Below are positions 9,026 to 16,810 of a stretch of 44,621 bases of DNA, piece by piece. Positions within the stretch are counted from its first letter, which is position 1, and every line of letters begins with the position of its first letter. The translations under genes were made by a program, and so were the position numbers. The notes beneath the pieces were generated by a model. That model did not search any database and was not told the origin of the DNA. It was given only the letters and a program-made list of their open reading frames with translations. Source of the stretch: Propionibacterium sp. (GTDB lineage Bacteria > Actinomycetota > Actinomycetes > Propionibacteriales > Propionibacteriaceae); assembly GCA_022837595.1 (NCBI GenBank), contig JALHFX010000010.1:1-44621 (forward strand), written 5' to 3'.

Positions 9026-9132
9026 CGTTTCATCTCCTCATCATGAAAAACGGGCAGCGCTGGGATAGCGCCACCCGTCTCCTTGATTTCGCCGCGGGAG
9101 ATGGCTTCAAGCCTCTCTCTGAGCGATTTCAT
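8923..9132 (-). CDS. small hypothetical protein within the PRTRC cassette, 69 aa
   Basis: Begins 2 bases after the stop of protein C with AAGGGG as ribosome site, and overlaps the first 103 bases of protein F. Sequence starts MKSLRERLEAISRGEIKE and looks like a short amphipathic helical protein ending in a Pro/His-rich tail. It could be a true small gene whose translation delivers ribosomes to the F start (the F ribosome site lies inside it), or merely an open frame. No family known to me. Confidence 0.5.
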   Translation of the reverse strand: MKSLRERLEAISRGEIKETGGAIPALPVFHDEEMKRCATAIYALIEKSKRSTHAAGRLHPPPSAVHVIL

Positions 9133-9134
9133 GA

Positions 9135-9344
9135 TTACCCCTTCGTGCCGGCGGCACGTCGGAACTCGAACACAAGCTTGTCGCCCTTTCGCACCGGCCC
9201 TTCGACCTCAGCAGAGGTCAGTTCGGGAAACGATGCGCTGTACAGGTCTCGGACCTGCACAGGGCTCATCTGCGGACCGGGGTCCGGCAGTTCGGTGCCT
9301 GCGTAGTTGAACACGCGGATTGCGGCGGTAACGGTGAGTGCCAT
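9135..9344 (-). CDS. PRTRC system protein C (ubiquitin-like)
   Basis: 69 aa. Compact protein matching PRTRC C: opens MALTVTAAIRVFNYAG, has a DPGP...SPVQVRDLYS helix region and ends FEFRRAAGTKG. Pfam places the family near beta-grasp ubiquitin-like proteins. The C-terminal residue is Gly with no extension, so it could be adenylated directly by the ThiF-like protein without prior trimming. It lies 13 bases after E and has a GGAGATC ribosome site. The role as modifier is inferred from the co-encoded E1-, E2- and JAMM-like proteins. Confidence 0.9.
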   Translation of the reverse strand: MALTVTAAIRVFNYAGTELPDPGPQMSPVQVRDLYSASFPELTSAEVEGPVRKGDKLVFEFRRAAGTKG

Positions 9345-9357
9345 GATCTCCGCCCCC

Positions 9358-9828
9358 TTAGCCCAGCAGCGACGCCAGATCAAACGCGCTATCCGCCTCG
9401 GCTTTCGCCTTGGGTTCAGCACTGCTCGTCGGGACAGTCGGTGCACTGGAGGTGTCGGACTCGGCATCGCCTTCGCCCTCCTCATCGGAGAGGTCATCGA
9501 TGCTCACGGCCACAGGCTGTGCAGCCGTGGGCGCGGTCTTCACCGCCTTTGCCGCCTGTTGCTTCTTGGCGGCATCGAGGATCGCGGCAGTCTGCGCGAC
9601 CTGGTCGGCCAGGCTCTTGCGAGCCGTCACGTAGGTTGCGAGCGCCTGAGCGAACCCTTCATCGAGCTCGGCCGGCGTACCGGTGAGACTCAAGGGGGTC
9701 TTCAGGGCGGCTTCCTTGGCATCCGTGACCTTGGGAATCACGGTGACCGTCAGGTTATCGCTGTCGCCGGTGACGAAAAGCTCCACCGAGGAAGACGAGG
9801 CCAGCAGTTGAGACAGGACTTGAAACAT
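9358..9828 (-). CDS. PRTRC system protein E
   Basis: 156 aa. N-terminal helical half (MFQVLSQLLASSSSVELFVT..., LSLTGTPAELDEGFAQALATY), followed by an Ala/Lys segment and an acidic Ser/Asp/Glu-rich disordered tail ending FDLASLLG. This layout is typical of PRTRC E; function unknown. It is the first gene of the E-C-F-B-A-ThiF run and is preceded by a full-length structured leader (9829-9978), so that leader probably controls the whole ubiquitin-like cassette. Confidence 0.85.
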   Translation of the reverse strand: MFQVLSQLLASSSSVELFVTGDSDNLTVTVIPKVTDAKEAALKTPLSLTGTPAELDEGFAQALATYVTARKSLADQVAQTAAILDAAKKQQAAKAVKTAPTAAQPVAVSIDDLSDEEGEGDAESDTSSAPTVPTSSAEPKAKAEADSAFDLASLLG

Positions 9829-9978
9829 GGTGAATCTCCAAAAAAAATGCGGAGACCACCATGCCCCAGACCGGGGATAGGTGATCCCCGCGGGGTTGAT
9901 GTGCCCTGGATGGGCGTTGAAGGCTGGGTTCGGTCTTTCGACCCGGTTTAGTCCAGCTACCGCTTCGACCCGAAGGTC
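9829..9978 (-). promoter_or_regulatory. full-length structured mRNA leader of the PRTRC E operon
   Basis: In mRNA sense: GACC/GGTC hairpin, GGTAGCTGG, inner hairpin GGTC-gaaa-GACC, AACCCAGCC, then a GCCC/GGGC hairpin (the others have GTCC/GGAC), a CCCC/GGGG hairpin, and a hairpin in which GGTCTCC pairs with the ribosome-site region just before the ATG. Confidence 0.75.
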
Positions 9979-10070
9979 AGAAAAGCCATTCTCGGATACC
10001 CCCGAAAGAGGGCACCGGAGAACGTCCTTGTTCTCTTTCAATGAGAAATGTCATCGACTGATGCAACGCA

Positions 10071-10175
10071 TCAGTGCTTACCCTTGATCTTCCAGTACAG
10101 GAAGGCCACCGCGATAACCCCGACAGCCAGTGAGCCGCTCAGGATAACGATGATGGTGGTAGCTGCTTCGGACAT
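10071..10175 (-). CDS. single-span membrane microprotein, 34 aa
   Basis: ATG at 10175 with AGGAGAGAGGACA upstream. The product is MSEAATT, a hydrophobic helix (IIVILSGSLAVGVIAVAFLY) and a basic tail WKIKGKH. The positive-inside rule puts the C-terminus in the cytoplasm. It follows the 69-aa membrane protein gene by 65 bases and lies between PRTRC E and ParB. A short inverted repeat (CTGATGC/GCATCAG) overlaps its stop. No family assignment. Confidence 0.6.
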   Translation of the reverse strand: MSEAATTIIVILSGSLAVGVIAVAFLYWKIKGKH

Positions 10176-10240
10176 TGTCCTCTCTCCTAGAATGCTTAAT
10201 CGTAGTTGCCCAACACACAATGCTCAACCCATGGGGCTGA

Positions 10241-10450
10241 TCAAGTGCTGTCGTCCTCGAAGCCGGCCACGATTGCCGCGAGCAGGTTGAACAACACGAA
10301 TACAGCAATGTAGATGACGAGCATGACAGCACCCTCGCCTTCCAAAACGTCCGCCCCAAGCAAGAGCTCCGCCCCTGCCGGGGTGAGAACTGACGCTGCC
10401 TGGAGTGCGTTTGCCACTTTCTCAGCGGCTTTGAAGTAATTGAACCTCAT
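10241..10450 (-). CDS. small membrane protein, 69 aa
   Basis: Starts MRFNYFKAAEKVANALQAAS and has one clear membrane helix near the C-terminus (AVMLVIYIAVFVLFNLLAAIVAG) before an acidic end FEDDST. It is preceded by a variant of the shared leader that retains the CCCC/GGGG and ribosome-site hairpins. Lies between ParB and PRTRC E; function unknown. Confidence 0.65.
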   Translation of the reverse strand: MRFNYFKAAEKVANALQAASVLTPAGAELLLGADVLEGEGAVMLVIYIAVFVLFNLLAAIVAGFEDDST

Positions 10451-10525
10451 CGATGGTCTCCATGTGATGCCGGGAGACCATCCCCGTCCGGGAACATGGT
10501 TCCCAGCGGGGTTGAAAGGCTTGCT
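10451..10525 (-). promoter_or_regulatory. short-form structured leader of the 69-aa membrane protein gene
   Basis: GATGGTCTCC pairs with GGAGACCATC across a 10-base loop, burying the ribosome site and start. A CCCCGC...GCGGGG-type hairpin precedes it. The upstream GGTAGCTGG arm is missing; two other hairpins (GGCTAC/GTAGCC and GACTC/GAGTC) take its place. Confidence 0.65.
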
Positions 10526-10644
10526 GACTCGAAGAGTCGGCTACTCGCGTAGCCCACAGATCCGGCAAACATCGGTCTGTGATTTTCGGCGTCCGCAATG
10601 GACGACCAGAAATTCGCTTTCCACAACGCCCACTCCGAGACGCT

Positions 10645-10676
10645 GAGGAAAACCACCCGGACAAAAGCCGGGTGGT
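10645..10676 (-). terminator. rho-independent terminator after parB
   Basis: In minus sense CCACCCGG, 7-base loop, CCGGGTGG, then TTTT, starting 8 bases after the ParB stop. Confidence 0.85.
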
Positions 10677-10683
10677 GTGGTTG

Positions 10684-12369
10684 TTACTTCTTGCCGTACA
10701 GCATGTTGCCCGGCAGCTTTCCGGCGTACTCGAAGCCGTCGACCGTGAGGATCTTCTTCACGATCTCGTCCTTCTTGCCCGCCATGAGCTTTGCGAAGTC
10801 CTTGCCAAGGTGCTCCTTGATGCCCACCTGCTCGGCGATGACCTCGATCTCGCTCTTGGTGAGCAAGTTGAGGTACTCGTCGTTGAGCTTCCAGTAAGCT
10901 GCAAGATCCACCTGCAACGTCTTCATCAACGCCACCAGCTTGTACTCATCGATCCCTTCCGCGACCGAGGGGGCCAGCGTCCGGATGAGCTTTTGGACCA
11001 CTTCGTCCGAGGCCTCGGCCAGAAGCACGTAGATCGCATCGGGCCCGCCGGTCGCCGGCGCGTCCTGCTGCGTCAGGGCCTTGAAGATCGTCTTGACCGT
11101 CTTGTCGGAGATGTTCCTGCCTTCACCGGCCATCGCCAGCGCGATGAGAACCCGCTCGTTCTGCTGCGGATTGGACGCCAGATGCTTTGCCAGGGCTTTA
11201 CGCCAGACCTTCACCCGGTAGTCCTTCACGCGGGTCGAGTCCTGCACCTCGGTCTGCTTCTTCTCGGCCTTCTGCACGGACTTACCCGCACTTCCAGCAT
11301 TCGAAGCTGCCGACGTCGTGGCACCCTCACCGACGGTCTTCTCGGCTACAGCTTTCGCTGCGGCAAGGGTGCTCTCTTGCTGCGCCTTGACCTTCTGCGT
11401 GTTGCACTCAGCGTCGAAACACAGTCCGCGGAAGACATTGCCGACCTTGCCCGGCACCGCGCTGATGGCCGCACCGAACTTCCCGCACGAGCGGCAGGCC
11501 TGCGCCTGATCTTCACCGACGCCGGTCGCACCTTCTGCAACCAGCTTGATCACGGTGAAGTTCTCGCCCGGACGAACAATGCGCACCTCGGGGAATTCGT
11601 CCTTGAGGGACTCCTTCTTGGCCTCGAGCGCTTGGTCGGTCTTCGTGTTCCAGCAGTCGCGATTCGTGCAGTGGCCGTCATCGACCGCTTCACCGAAGAG
11701 CGCTTGCTGGTTGCCCGAGTTGTGCGGGCAGCCCGCGCAGTCGGTCTTGTCGAAGATCGCCGCGGAGAGCGCGTTGGCTAGCTTCTGGATCTGCACCTTC
11801 AGCTCAGCCACCGAGACGAGCTCGGGTGCCTTGAGAAGGGCATTCAGAACGCCTTCCTGCTTGTCCTTGGACAAGCCCGCGATCAGCTCGGCGTGACCGA
11901 GCTTGATCTTGCGCTCGACCAAAGCGTCACGCACTGGTTGGGCGCAGTTCATGAGCGCCAGCCGCTTGTCCAGGGTGGAACGGGTCCAACCCAGACGCTT
12001 GGCTGCCTCCTCCCGGTCACCATCACAGCGCGCGAGGATCTTCGCGGCAGCTTCGGCTTCTTCGGCAGGGCTCATGTCGGCACGCTGAACGTTTTCGATC
12101 AGGGCCAGCTCTTCAGCCTCGGCGTCGGTCAGATCGCGGACAACGACCGGAATCTCGTAGTCGTCACCGTGCGCCTGCTTGGCCGCCGCATAGCGACGCC
12201 CGCCGGCCACCACCTGGAAGCCGTCATTCAACGGGCGCACCAGGATGGGCTGAATCACGCCCTTCTCGCGAACGGACGAGACGAGTTCGTTCATCTCCGC
12301 AGGGTCGAAAAACCGACGCGGGTTGTTGCCAACAACGATTTGCGACAGGGGGATCTGATTCGGATACAT
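10684..12369 (-). CDS. parB: PRTRC system ParB family protein
   Basis: 561 aa. N-terminal ParB/Srx domain with IPLSQIVVGNNPRR (about 6-19), VIQPILVRP, box II VVAGGRRYAAAK and ENVQRADMSPAEEAEA, then an HTH region (REEAAKRLGWTRSTLDKRLALM). The middle has two Cys clusters (DCAGCPHN...CTNRDCW and CRSCGKFG...CFDAEC) that look like zinc sites and are characteristic of the PRTRC version. It is much longer than chromosomal ParB. ParB proteins bind centromere-like sites and act in segregation; PRTRC pairs it with an actin-like protein D, not present here. The start at 12369 is fixed by the leader hairpin; a longer in-frame start at 12381 would break it. It has its own promoter, leader and terminator. 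Confidence 0.93.
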   Translation of the reverse strand: MYPNQIPLSQIVVGNNPRRFFDPAEMNELVSSVREKGVIQPILVRPLNDGFQVVAGGRRYAAAKQAHGDDYEIPVVVRDLTDAEAEELALIENVQRADMSPAEEAEAAAKILARCDGDREEAAKRLGWTRSTLDKRLALMNCAQPVRDALVERKIKLGHAELIAGLSKDKQEGVLNALLKAPELVSVAELKVQIQKLANALSAAIFDKTDCAGCPHNSGNQQALFGEAVDDGHCTNRDCWNTKTDQALEAKKESLKDEFPEVRIVRPGENFTVIKLVAEGATGVGEDQAQACRSCGKFGAAISAVPGKVGNVFRGLCFDAECNTQKVKAQQESTLAAAKAVAEKTVGEGATTSAASNAGSAGKSVQKAEKKQTEVQDSTRVKDYRVKVWRKALAKHLASNPQQNERVLIALAMAGEGRNISDKTVKTIFKALTQQDAPATGGPDAIYVLLAEASDEVVQKLIRTLAPSVAEGIDEYKLVALMKTLQVDLAAYWKLNDEYLNLLTKSEIEVIAEQVGIKEHLGKDFAKLMAGKKDEIVKKILTVDGFEYAGKLPGNMLYGKK

Positions 12370-12501
12370 GGTCTTCTCCAATGCAAATGGGGAAAACCAC
12401 GTCCCGACCGGGGGTGGTTTCCCCGGTGGGTAGATTGATTGGCTGGGTTTGGCGATACACCGCCTGGCTGGATCCAGCTGCCATTGCTGGGCAATGCGCC
12501 C
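12370..12501 (-). promoter_or_regulatory. full-length structured mRNA leader of parB
   Basis: GGGC/GCCC 5' hairpin, GGCAGCTGG, inner hairpin GGCG-gtgtat-CGCC, AACCCAGCC, a CCCC/GGGG-type hairpin and GGTTTTCCCC pairing with the GGAGAAGACC ribosome-site region just before ATG. Confidence 0.75.
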
Positions 12502-12515
12502 AAGAAGCAGGCTGA

Positions 12516-12544
12516 ATCGTAGCCCAGCCGGGCAGTACGCGCAA
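12516..12544 (-). promoter_or_regulatory. sigma70-like promoter for parB
   Basis: TTGCGC, 17-base spacer, TACGAT. Transcription would start just before the leader's first hairpin. Confidence 0.55.
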
Positions 12545-12565
12545 CTGAGTCGGTAACCGGTGAAC

Positions 12566-12606
12566 GAAAAAACGGGGACGCAGGCATTACGCCCGACGTC
12601 CCCGTT
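12566..12606 (-). terminator. rho-independent terminator
   Basis: In minus sense AACGGGGACG, loop, CGTCCCCGTT followed by TTTTTT, directly after the stop at 12613. Confidence 0.85.
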
Positions 12607-12612
12607 CCTGCC

Positions 12613-13113
12613 TCACTCGACTGCCGTGAGATTGTCGCTTTCGGCCTCCTCCCGCGATCTGCGGCAGAACTCCTCGAAGCTCATCCGACCTTCGTTGTAA
12701 CGCTGCAGCATGGCGCTGTAGCGCATCCCCCGTTGCCAGACTGGCGTAAGGACGAATGCGTCGAGCGCGCCTCTCGCATCCTGGACGAAGCCTTGGCACA
12801 CAGCCTCATCCAGTGCCTTCATCGGATCGTTGAAGACCTCATGACCGTAGAACCCATCGGGTCCGTAGCGGACAAGGCGTGCCTTCGATGACCCGTCGGG
12901 CTCGGGCAGGATGGCAATGAGACGACCATCCGTGTGTCGAAGCTCCAGGCCCAGCGGGGTGCCGCCCGACATGGACAAGACCGCATCGATCTGGCGTTGC
13001 CGGTTGAGCAGCATGCGCAACTCGATGGCCAGAAGCAGCGCATATCCACGATCCTCGTCGAGGCGTTTCAACTCGCTGATCCGGCACCGCAGGTACTCGA
13101 TTCGCTCACGCAT
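12613..13113 (-). CDS. hypothetical protein, 166 aa
   Basis: ATG at 13113 with AAAAGGAG at good distance (a longer frame to 13140 exists but lacks a site). The N-terminus is a charged helix (MRERIEYLRCRISELKRL) of coiled-coil character. No membrane segment, no recognised domain. Last gene of a four-gene minus run starting at 14105, closed by the terminator at 12566-12606. Confidence 0.65.
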   Translation of the reverse strand: MRERIEYLRCRISELKRLDEDRGYALLLAIELRMLLNRQRQIDAVLSMSGGTPLGLELRHTDGRLIAILPEPDGSSKARLVRYGPDGFYGHEVFNDPMKALDEAVCQGFVQDARGALDAFVLTPVWQRGMRYSAMLQRYNEGRMSFEEFCRRSREEAESDNLTAVE

Positions 13114-13126
13114 CGCCAACTCCTTT

Positions 13127-13351
13127 TCAGGACAGGACACGAAGAACGGTCTGGACCTGGATGCCGCGATCGAGCATGCGATGCGTCACAACGCCACGCT
13201 CGATCGGGGTCAGGTTCGCCGCAAGCAGATGAGCGACCTCCGGCTGGCCCTGCTCGACGTAACTGATGAGCCGCGTGGCCGTTGCCAGTACGTCGTTGAG
13301 ATGATGCTGCGGACGCACGCCGGCGCCGTCACCGTTGATAAGGGTGAGCAT
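13127..13351 (-). CDS. hypothetical protein, 74 aa
   Basis: Starts MLTLINGDGAGVRPQHHLND; AGGAG lies 7 bases before the ATG. Predicted all-helical small protein, no known family. The 5' region (13352-13405) has a CCGCCACC/GGTGGCGG hairpin where other genes have the CCCC/GGGG one, but no ribosome-site hairpin. Ends 13 bases before the next gene. Confidence 0.6.
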   Translation of the reverse strand: MLTLINGDGAGVRPQHHLNDVLATATRLISYVEQGQPEVAHLLAANLTPIERGVVTHRMLDRGIQVQTVLRVLS

Positions 13352-13422
13352 GATGTTTCTCCTGGGATAGTGCGGTCGCCGCCACCCTGAAGGTGGCGGG
13401 TTCCGCTTGAGGGTGAAGTGGC

Positions 13423-13767
13423 TCAGGCCGCCTTTCGGCTATGCACGAGCCTTGGTAGGTCAGTGTCGATCGCCATCTGAATCAGCGCTGCATCGTTCGG
13501 GCGTTCGACGCCCAGCATTGCGATGCGCTTTCGGATGAGATCGAGCAGGGCTTTCGCCCTTTGAGCCCGCTTGGCCATGGTTCGACTGTGCGGGTGAGCT
13601 TTCGCCTGCGCATGCGCTTCGAGGAAGCGGTGTGCGAAGAGGCCAAACAAGCGCAGCAGCTTGCCGCGGTGATTCGTGGCGAGCACTGCGGTTGCCAGTT
13701 CAGCTGCGTTTCCTGTCTCCAGTGCGGTGACGAGCGTTGCGGCCAACGGTTTCAGGGCTGTAGGCAT
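13423..13767 (-). CDS. hypothetical basic protein, 114 aa
   Basis: ATG at 13767 with CAAGGAGATTGGC. Helical, Ala- and Arg-rich with a very basic middle (AHPHSRTMAKRAQRAKALLDLIRKR), which could bind nucleic acid. No family recognised. Starts 20 bases after the stop of the upstream gene. Confidence 0.6.
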   Translation of the reverse strand: MPTALKPLAATLVTALETGNAAELATAVLATNHRGKLLRLFGLFAHRFLEAHAQAKAHPHSRTMAKRAQRAKALLDLIRKRIAMLGVERPNDAALIQMAIDTDLPRLVHSRKAA

Positions 13768-13787
13768 GCCAATCTCCTTGTCCGGCG

Positions 13788-14105
13788 TCACGACTGAGGG
13801 ATCAGCGTGGCGTCTTTGAAGGTGAAGTAGCGGCCGTCGAGCTTCATCACACGAACTGCCAACTCAACCCGGATGGGCAGGTTGCTCAGCGCATGCACGC
13901 CGTCAAAGACGGTTGAGTTGAGTTGTTCCACCGCTTGAAGAAACGCTGCCGGCACCGCCTGCTGGGACGTCTTGAGGATGAATGTCTTCCAGAACGTGCG
14001 GGTTTTGCTCTCACCGCCGCTCATGTACTCGTTGATCTGCGCGGAGACTCCGTGCTCTTTGGCGAGTTTGGCGACGGCACGACGGAACTTCGTTTCGGGT
14101 TTCAT
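13788..14105 (-). CDS. hypothetical protein, 105 aa
   Basis: Starts MKPETKFRRAVAKLAKEHGV; has a basic N-terminal helix and a C-terminal strand-rich end (VRVMKLDGRYFTFKDATL). Unknown family. Headed by a full-length leader at 14106-14237, so it leads the 14105-12613 group. Confidence 0.62.
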   Translation of the reverse strand: MKPETKFRRAVAKLAKEHGVSAQINEYMSGGESKTRTFWKTFILKTSQQAVPAAFLQAVEQLNSTVFDGVHALSNLPIRVELAVRVMKLDGRYFTFKDATLIPQS

Positions 14106-14237
14106 GGGGTACTCCTTGGCTGAAAATGCGGAGCACCCTCCCCTGTCGCGGGAAGATGCCCCGCGGGGTTGTGTTTGTCCTGAACGGACAGGGTTGGCTG
14201 GGTTGCCCTCCGAGGAGGCCGGTCGATCCAGCTACCG
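14106..14237 (-). promoter_or_regulatory. full-length structured mRNA leader
   Basis: GGTAGCTGG, inner hairpin GCCTCC-tc-GGAGGGC, AACCCAGCC, GTCC/GGAC hairpin, CCCCGC/GCGGGG hairpin, and GGTGCTCC pairing toward GGAGTACCC before the ATG at 14105. The extra 5' hairpin seen in the other long copies is not evident. Confidence 0.72.
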
Positions 14238-14245
14238 GGTTCAAA

Positions 14246-15598
14246 CTAGATGTGGCACATGGGACAAGGAATCAGCTTGAGGGCTTCTTCCTCCGTCTCG
14301 GGCGGATCCTCTTCGTCCTTCGCCTTGTACCACTGGCTCAGCAGCACTCCACCCAAGGGTGCGTCCGCTTCGTTGATCGCCTCCTGCGCCGACTTGGCCC
14401 ACTCGTACTGCACGGTGAGCTGGTGCGGACTCGACGCTGCCTGCTGGCGTTGATAGTCGGCATTGAGTGCCCGGGTTGCCCAATCGACCACATGCTGGAT
14501 CTGACGATAGGACGTACCGTCAGCCCAGGTGTAGCTCTCGGGGCCGGGCTTTTGCGGATCGAACACCTCCGAAGGCATCTCGATGTACCAGATCGCGAAG
14601 CGCACCTGTTGGCGCACCTCATCCGGTGTCATGTCGTTCACTTCCGCAGTCGAGAGCAGATGGACATAACGGCCATCCAACTGCTTCTTCACTCCGGCGA
14701 GCGTCGGGCTGAAGCACACGAGCCTTTGAGCCCATACGAACTCAGGCTGACCCGGCATCGCATCGAAGAAAAACTCCCCCCCGACGAAGATTCTCGCGCC
14801 AAAGAGATCGTCCCCCTTGGCTTTGGCCAGGCTACCTTTCTCGATCGCGTCGTCAGATTCGGGCATGGGGAAACCGTGCCAGTTCTGAGCGATTGCCGTG
14901 TCTTTCCAGAGCGGAACGCCGGGGGCATGCCGGTGCAGATCGATCACCGATAGCTTCTCGCACTGGGCGCCGCGGTCGAACTCGTGCGGCGCGCGCTGAA
15001 GCAGACCGATGATCTCGGATTTGCGCTGATACGGGCAGACCGTGCAGCCAGAACGAGACCTCGTCTGGTACGAGCGAGGGATGCCGATCGTCTCGGAGAG
15101 CTTTCGGTAGACCCACGCCCGGTTGACGCCCAGATCCACAAAGGGCATCTCGGTTTCGACTTCAGGGAGCGCGAACGCCAAGCGGTCTGCTTCATCGGCT
15201 CGGACACCAACGAACATCCATTTCTGCCTGCCTTCGAACTGCTTTATCCACGCTCGAAAGGGCACGAGCTTGAGTTCTCTCGTGCACCACCGATCTCGGG
15301 GTGAGGGCAAGAAGCCGTTGTACTCATCGATGAGCGAGAAGAGCGTCTTCTCGCCGATCCGCTCGATCTTCTTTCCTAGCCAGATCTCCAGTCGGTCGAG
15401 CGACTCGATCGTTTCCTTCTCCTCGGCACCGGTGTCGGTAAAGACCATCCGGAAGTCGATCTCAGGGGCGATCTCGTGCAGCAGAATCGCCAGTGCCGTC
15501 GAGTCTGCCCCGCCCGAAACCGGCAGCAGATAGACGTCGGTTTCAGGGTTGCCGGGGATCTGGTACGTCCCGGACAACGTGAGGGGGTTTGCATGCAT
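14246..15598 (-). CDS. PP-loop ATPase, phosphoadenosine phosphosulfate (PAPS) reductase-like
   Basis: 450 aa. PP-loop LPVSGGADSTALA (about 25-37) for ATP pyrophosphate binding, VFTDTGAEEKET, the family's RWCTRELK (about residue 110) and a Cys pair in RSGCTVCPYQRKSEI that in relatives sits near an iron-sulfur or zinc site. The C-terminal 200 residues are not assigned. Relatives adenylate sulfate-like or RNA/DNA substrates; here the substrate is unknown. The start ATG at 15598 is enclosed by a short leader hairpin. A second, DndC-like PP-loop gene lies at 18563-20404 under the same kind of leader. Confidence 0.82.
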   Translation of the reverse strand: MHANPLTLSGTYQIPGNPETDVYLLPVSGGADSTALAILLHEIAPEIDFRMVFTDTGAEEKETIESLDRLEIWLGKKIERIGEKTLFSLIDEYNGFLPSPRDRWCTRELKLVPFRAWIKQFEGRQKWMFVGVRADEADRLAFALPEVETEMPFVDLGVNRAWVYRKLSETIGIPRSYQTRSRSGCTVCPYQRKSEIIGLLQRAPHEFDRGAQCEKLSVIDLHRHAPGVPLWKDTAIAQNWHGFPMPESDDAIEKGSLAKAKGDDLFGARIFVGGEFFFDAMPGQPEFVWAQRLVCFSPTLAGVKKQLDGRYVHLLSTAEVNDMTPDEVRQQVRFAIWYIEMPSEVFDPQKPGPESYTWADGTSYRQIQHVVDWATRALNADYQRQQAASSPHQLTVQYEWAKSAQEAINEADAPLGGVLLSQWYKAKDEEDPPETEEEALKLIPCPMCHI

Positions 15599-15655
15599 GG
15601 TGTTCCTCATGGGTTGATGAGGAGCCCTGCCCCGAAGGGGGCGGGCCCCTCCGGG
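15599..15655 (-). promoter_or_regulatory. short-form structured leader
   Basis: CCTCAT-caaccc-ATGAGG hairpin holds the ribosome site, preceded by a CCCC-ttc-GGGG hairpin. The ATG at 15598 follows. Confidence 0.6.
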
Positions 15656-15668
15656 TTTAATGAACGAC

Positions 15669-16289
15669 TCACGCGCGCTCGAAGCCGGACACGGTGATAC
15701 CGGGCGTTTGCGAGAGCACGCGCATGCTCATGTTGGTGAGGAAGTCCTCGACGCTCACCCCAGGGGCGACGCGAAGATGGATCTTCACCGGGACCTCAAG
15801 CGTGTGCTCTTCGAGCGGCTTGGGGTTGTAGCGACTGCGCACGTATGCAAGCGCTTCGGGCGTGATCTCCTCGAGATCGCCCACGCCGAAGAACGCACAC
15901 ACCGCCTCATCGAGATACACGTCGAACGGGCCGTCCCACTCCACGTGGTCACGACCGATGGCGTCGGTGAGCTCGTACATGCTCGCAAGCTCATTGAGTT
16001 GGTTCGGCTCGAGTAGCAGCACCGCATTCGTCGCGTCGAACTCCTCTTCGCCGCACGAGATCGCCTGATCATTCTTCCACCCGCCCCAGCGTTGCTTGTG
16101 GAAGGTTCCGATGATCCGGCGATTGGTGAGCGAGGCCTTCAGGTTCCCTTCCTCGTCATGAACGGAAAAGGTCGCTTCCTCGCCTTCCTGAACGCCGCCC
16201 AGCAGTACCTCGGCAAGGCTGATCGCCTCTTCGAGGGTGTCGATGGTGGCGTAGTGACCCCGGTCCTGAAACACGTCGAACTTGGACAT
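15669..16289 (-). CDS. hypothetical protein, 206 aa
   Basis: Starts MSKFDVFQDRGHYATIDTLEEA; AGGAGATC 4 bases before ATG. Acidic soluble protein; the first 60 residues (repeating strands with FHKQRWGGWK) and the C-terminal part VPVKIHLRVAPGVSVEDFLTNM look like separate small domains. No family recognised. Preceded by a weak leader variant (16290-16345). Confidence 0.65.
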   Translation of the reverse strand: MSKFDVFQDRGHYATIDTLEEAISLAEVLLGGVQEGEEATFSVHDEEGNLKASLTNRRIIGTFHKQRWGGWKNDQAISCGEEEFDATNAVLLLEPNQLNELASMYELTDAIGRDHVEWDGPFDVYLDEAVCAFFGVGDLEEITPEALAYVRSRYNPKPLEEHTLEVPVKIHLRVAPGVSVEDFLTNMSMRVLSQTPGITVSGFERA

Positions 16290-16345
16290 CTTGATCTCCT
16301 GAAAAAGATGCCCTCCGGGCCGCCCCATCGGGACGGTGAAATCCC
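16290..16345 (-). promoter_or_regulatory. degenerate short leader
   Basis: GCCCGAAGGG- and CCC/GGG-type repeats precede a weak ATCT-ttttc-AGGAGAT hairpin around the ribosome site. Further upstream (16382-16440) a GCCGGC/GCCGGC-flanked hairpin with CCCT/AGGG takes the place of the conserved GGTAGCTGG arm. Confidence 0.4.
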
Positions 16346-16473
16346 TTCGGGCGTTGAAATTGAACAGCGGCGCGCGCTGGTGTCTCGCGGGGAGACTTGA
16401 TGGGCCGGCTTACCCTGAACTGCAGGGACGGTAGCGCCGGCGACCGTTTCGGCCATGGGCCAGAAATCAGGCT

Positions 16474-16485
16474 GTTTCCGGAAAC
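16474..16485. repeat. GTTTCCGGAAAC palindrome, copy 2
   Basis: In the gap between the 73-aa gene and the 206-aa gene, upstream of the latter's leader. Flanked by a further G on the right side. Confidence 0.55.
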
Positions 16486-16528
16486 GCAGAACTGCGCCTC
16501 GGGAAACCGCCCGAAGGCGGTTGGACGA

Positions 16529-16750
16529 CTACCTGGCGGCAGCCATCGGATTGCGGGACTTCACGAAGTCGACCAACTCCCCGAAGGACTTGGCGGCGAC
16601 CTTGTCGGCTTGACGATGCCAGGCGCTCTGGATGCGATTGCCAAGCTGATCGAGCAGATCGACCTTTCGTGCCGAGATGCGTACGCCGTACACGCCGTGG
16701 ATTTTCGCCAGGGCCATCGGGGGCACGACCACCGTTGCTTGTTGCTGCAT
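16529..16750 (-). CDS. hypothetical protein, 73 aa
   Basis: Starts MQQQATVVVPPMALAKIHGV; AAGGAG before ATG 16750. Short helical protein with basic patches (RISARKVDLLDQLGNRIQSAW). Unknown. It has a clear short-form leader. Confidence 0.6.
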   Translation of the reverse strand: MQQQATVVVPPMALAKIHGVYGVRISARKVDLLDQLGNRIQSAWHRQADKVAAKSFGELVDFVKSRNPMAAAR

Positions 16751-16805
16751 GGATGCTCCTTGAATGGAGGAGCCCATCCCACAGGGATGAGCCCCTGTGG
16801 GATGA
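16751..16805 (-). promoter_or_regulatory. short-form structured leader
   Basis: CCCACAGGG-gctcat-CCCTGTGGG hairpin followed by GGCTCCT/AGGAGC hairpin that contains the ribosome site. Confidence 0.68.
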
Positions 16806-16810
16806 ATGTG

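Noticed and set aside
10579..11781. 400-codon plus-strand open frame
   Set aside because: It is the antisense shadow of parB; the minus frame has clear ParB motifs, leader, promoter and terminator.
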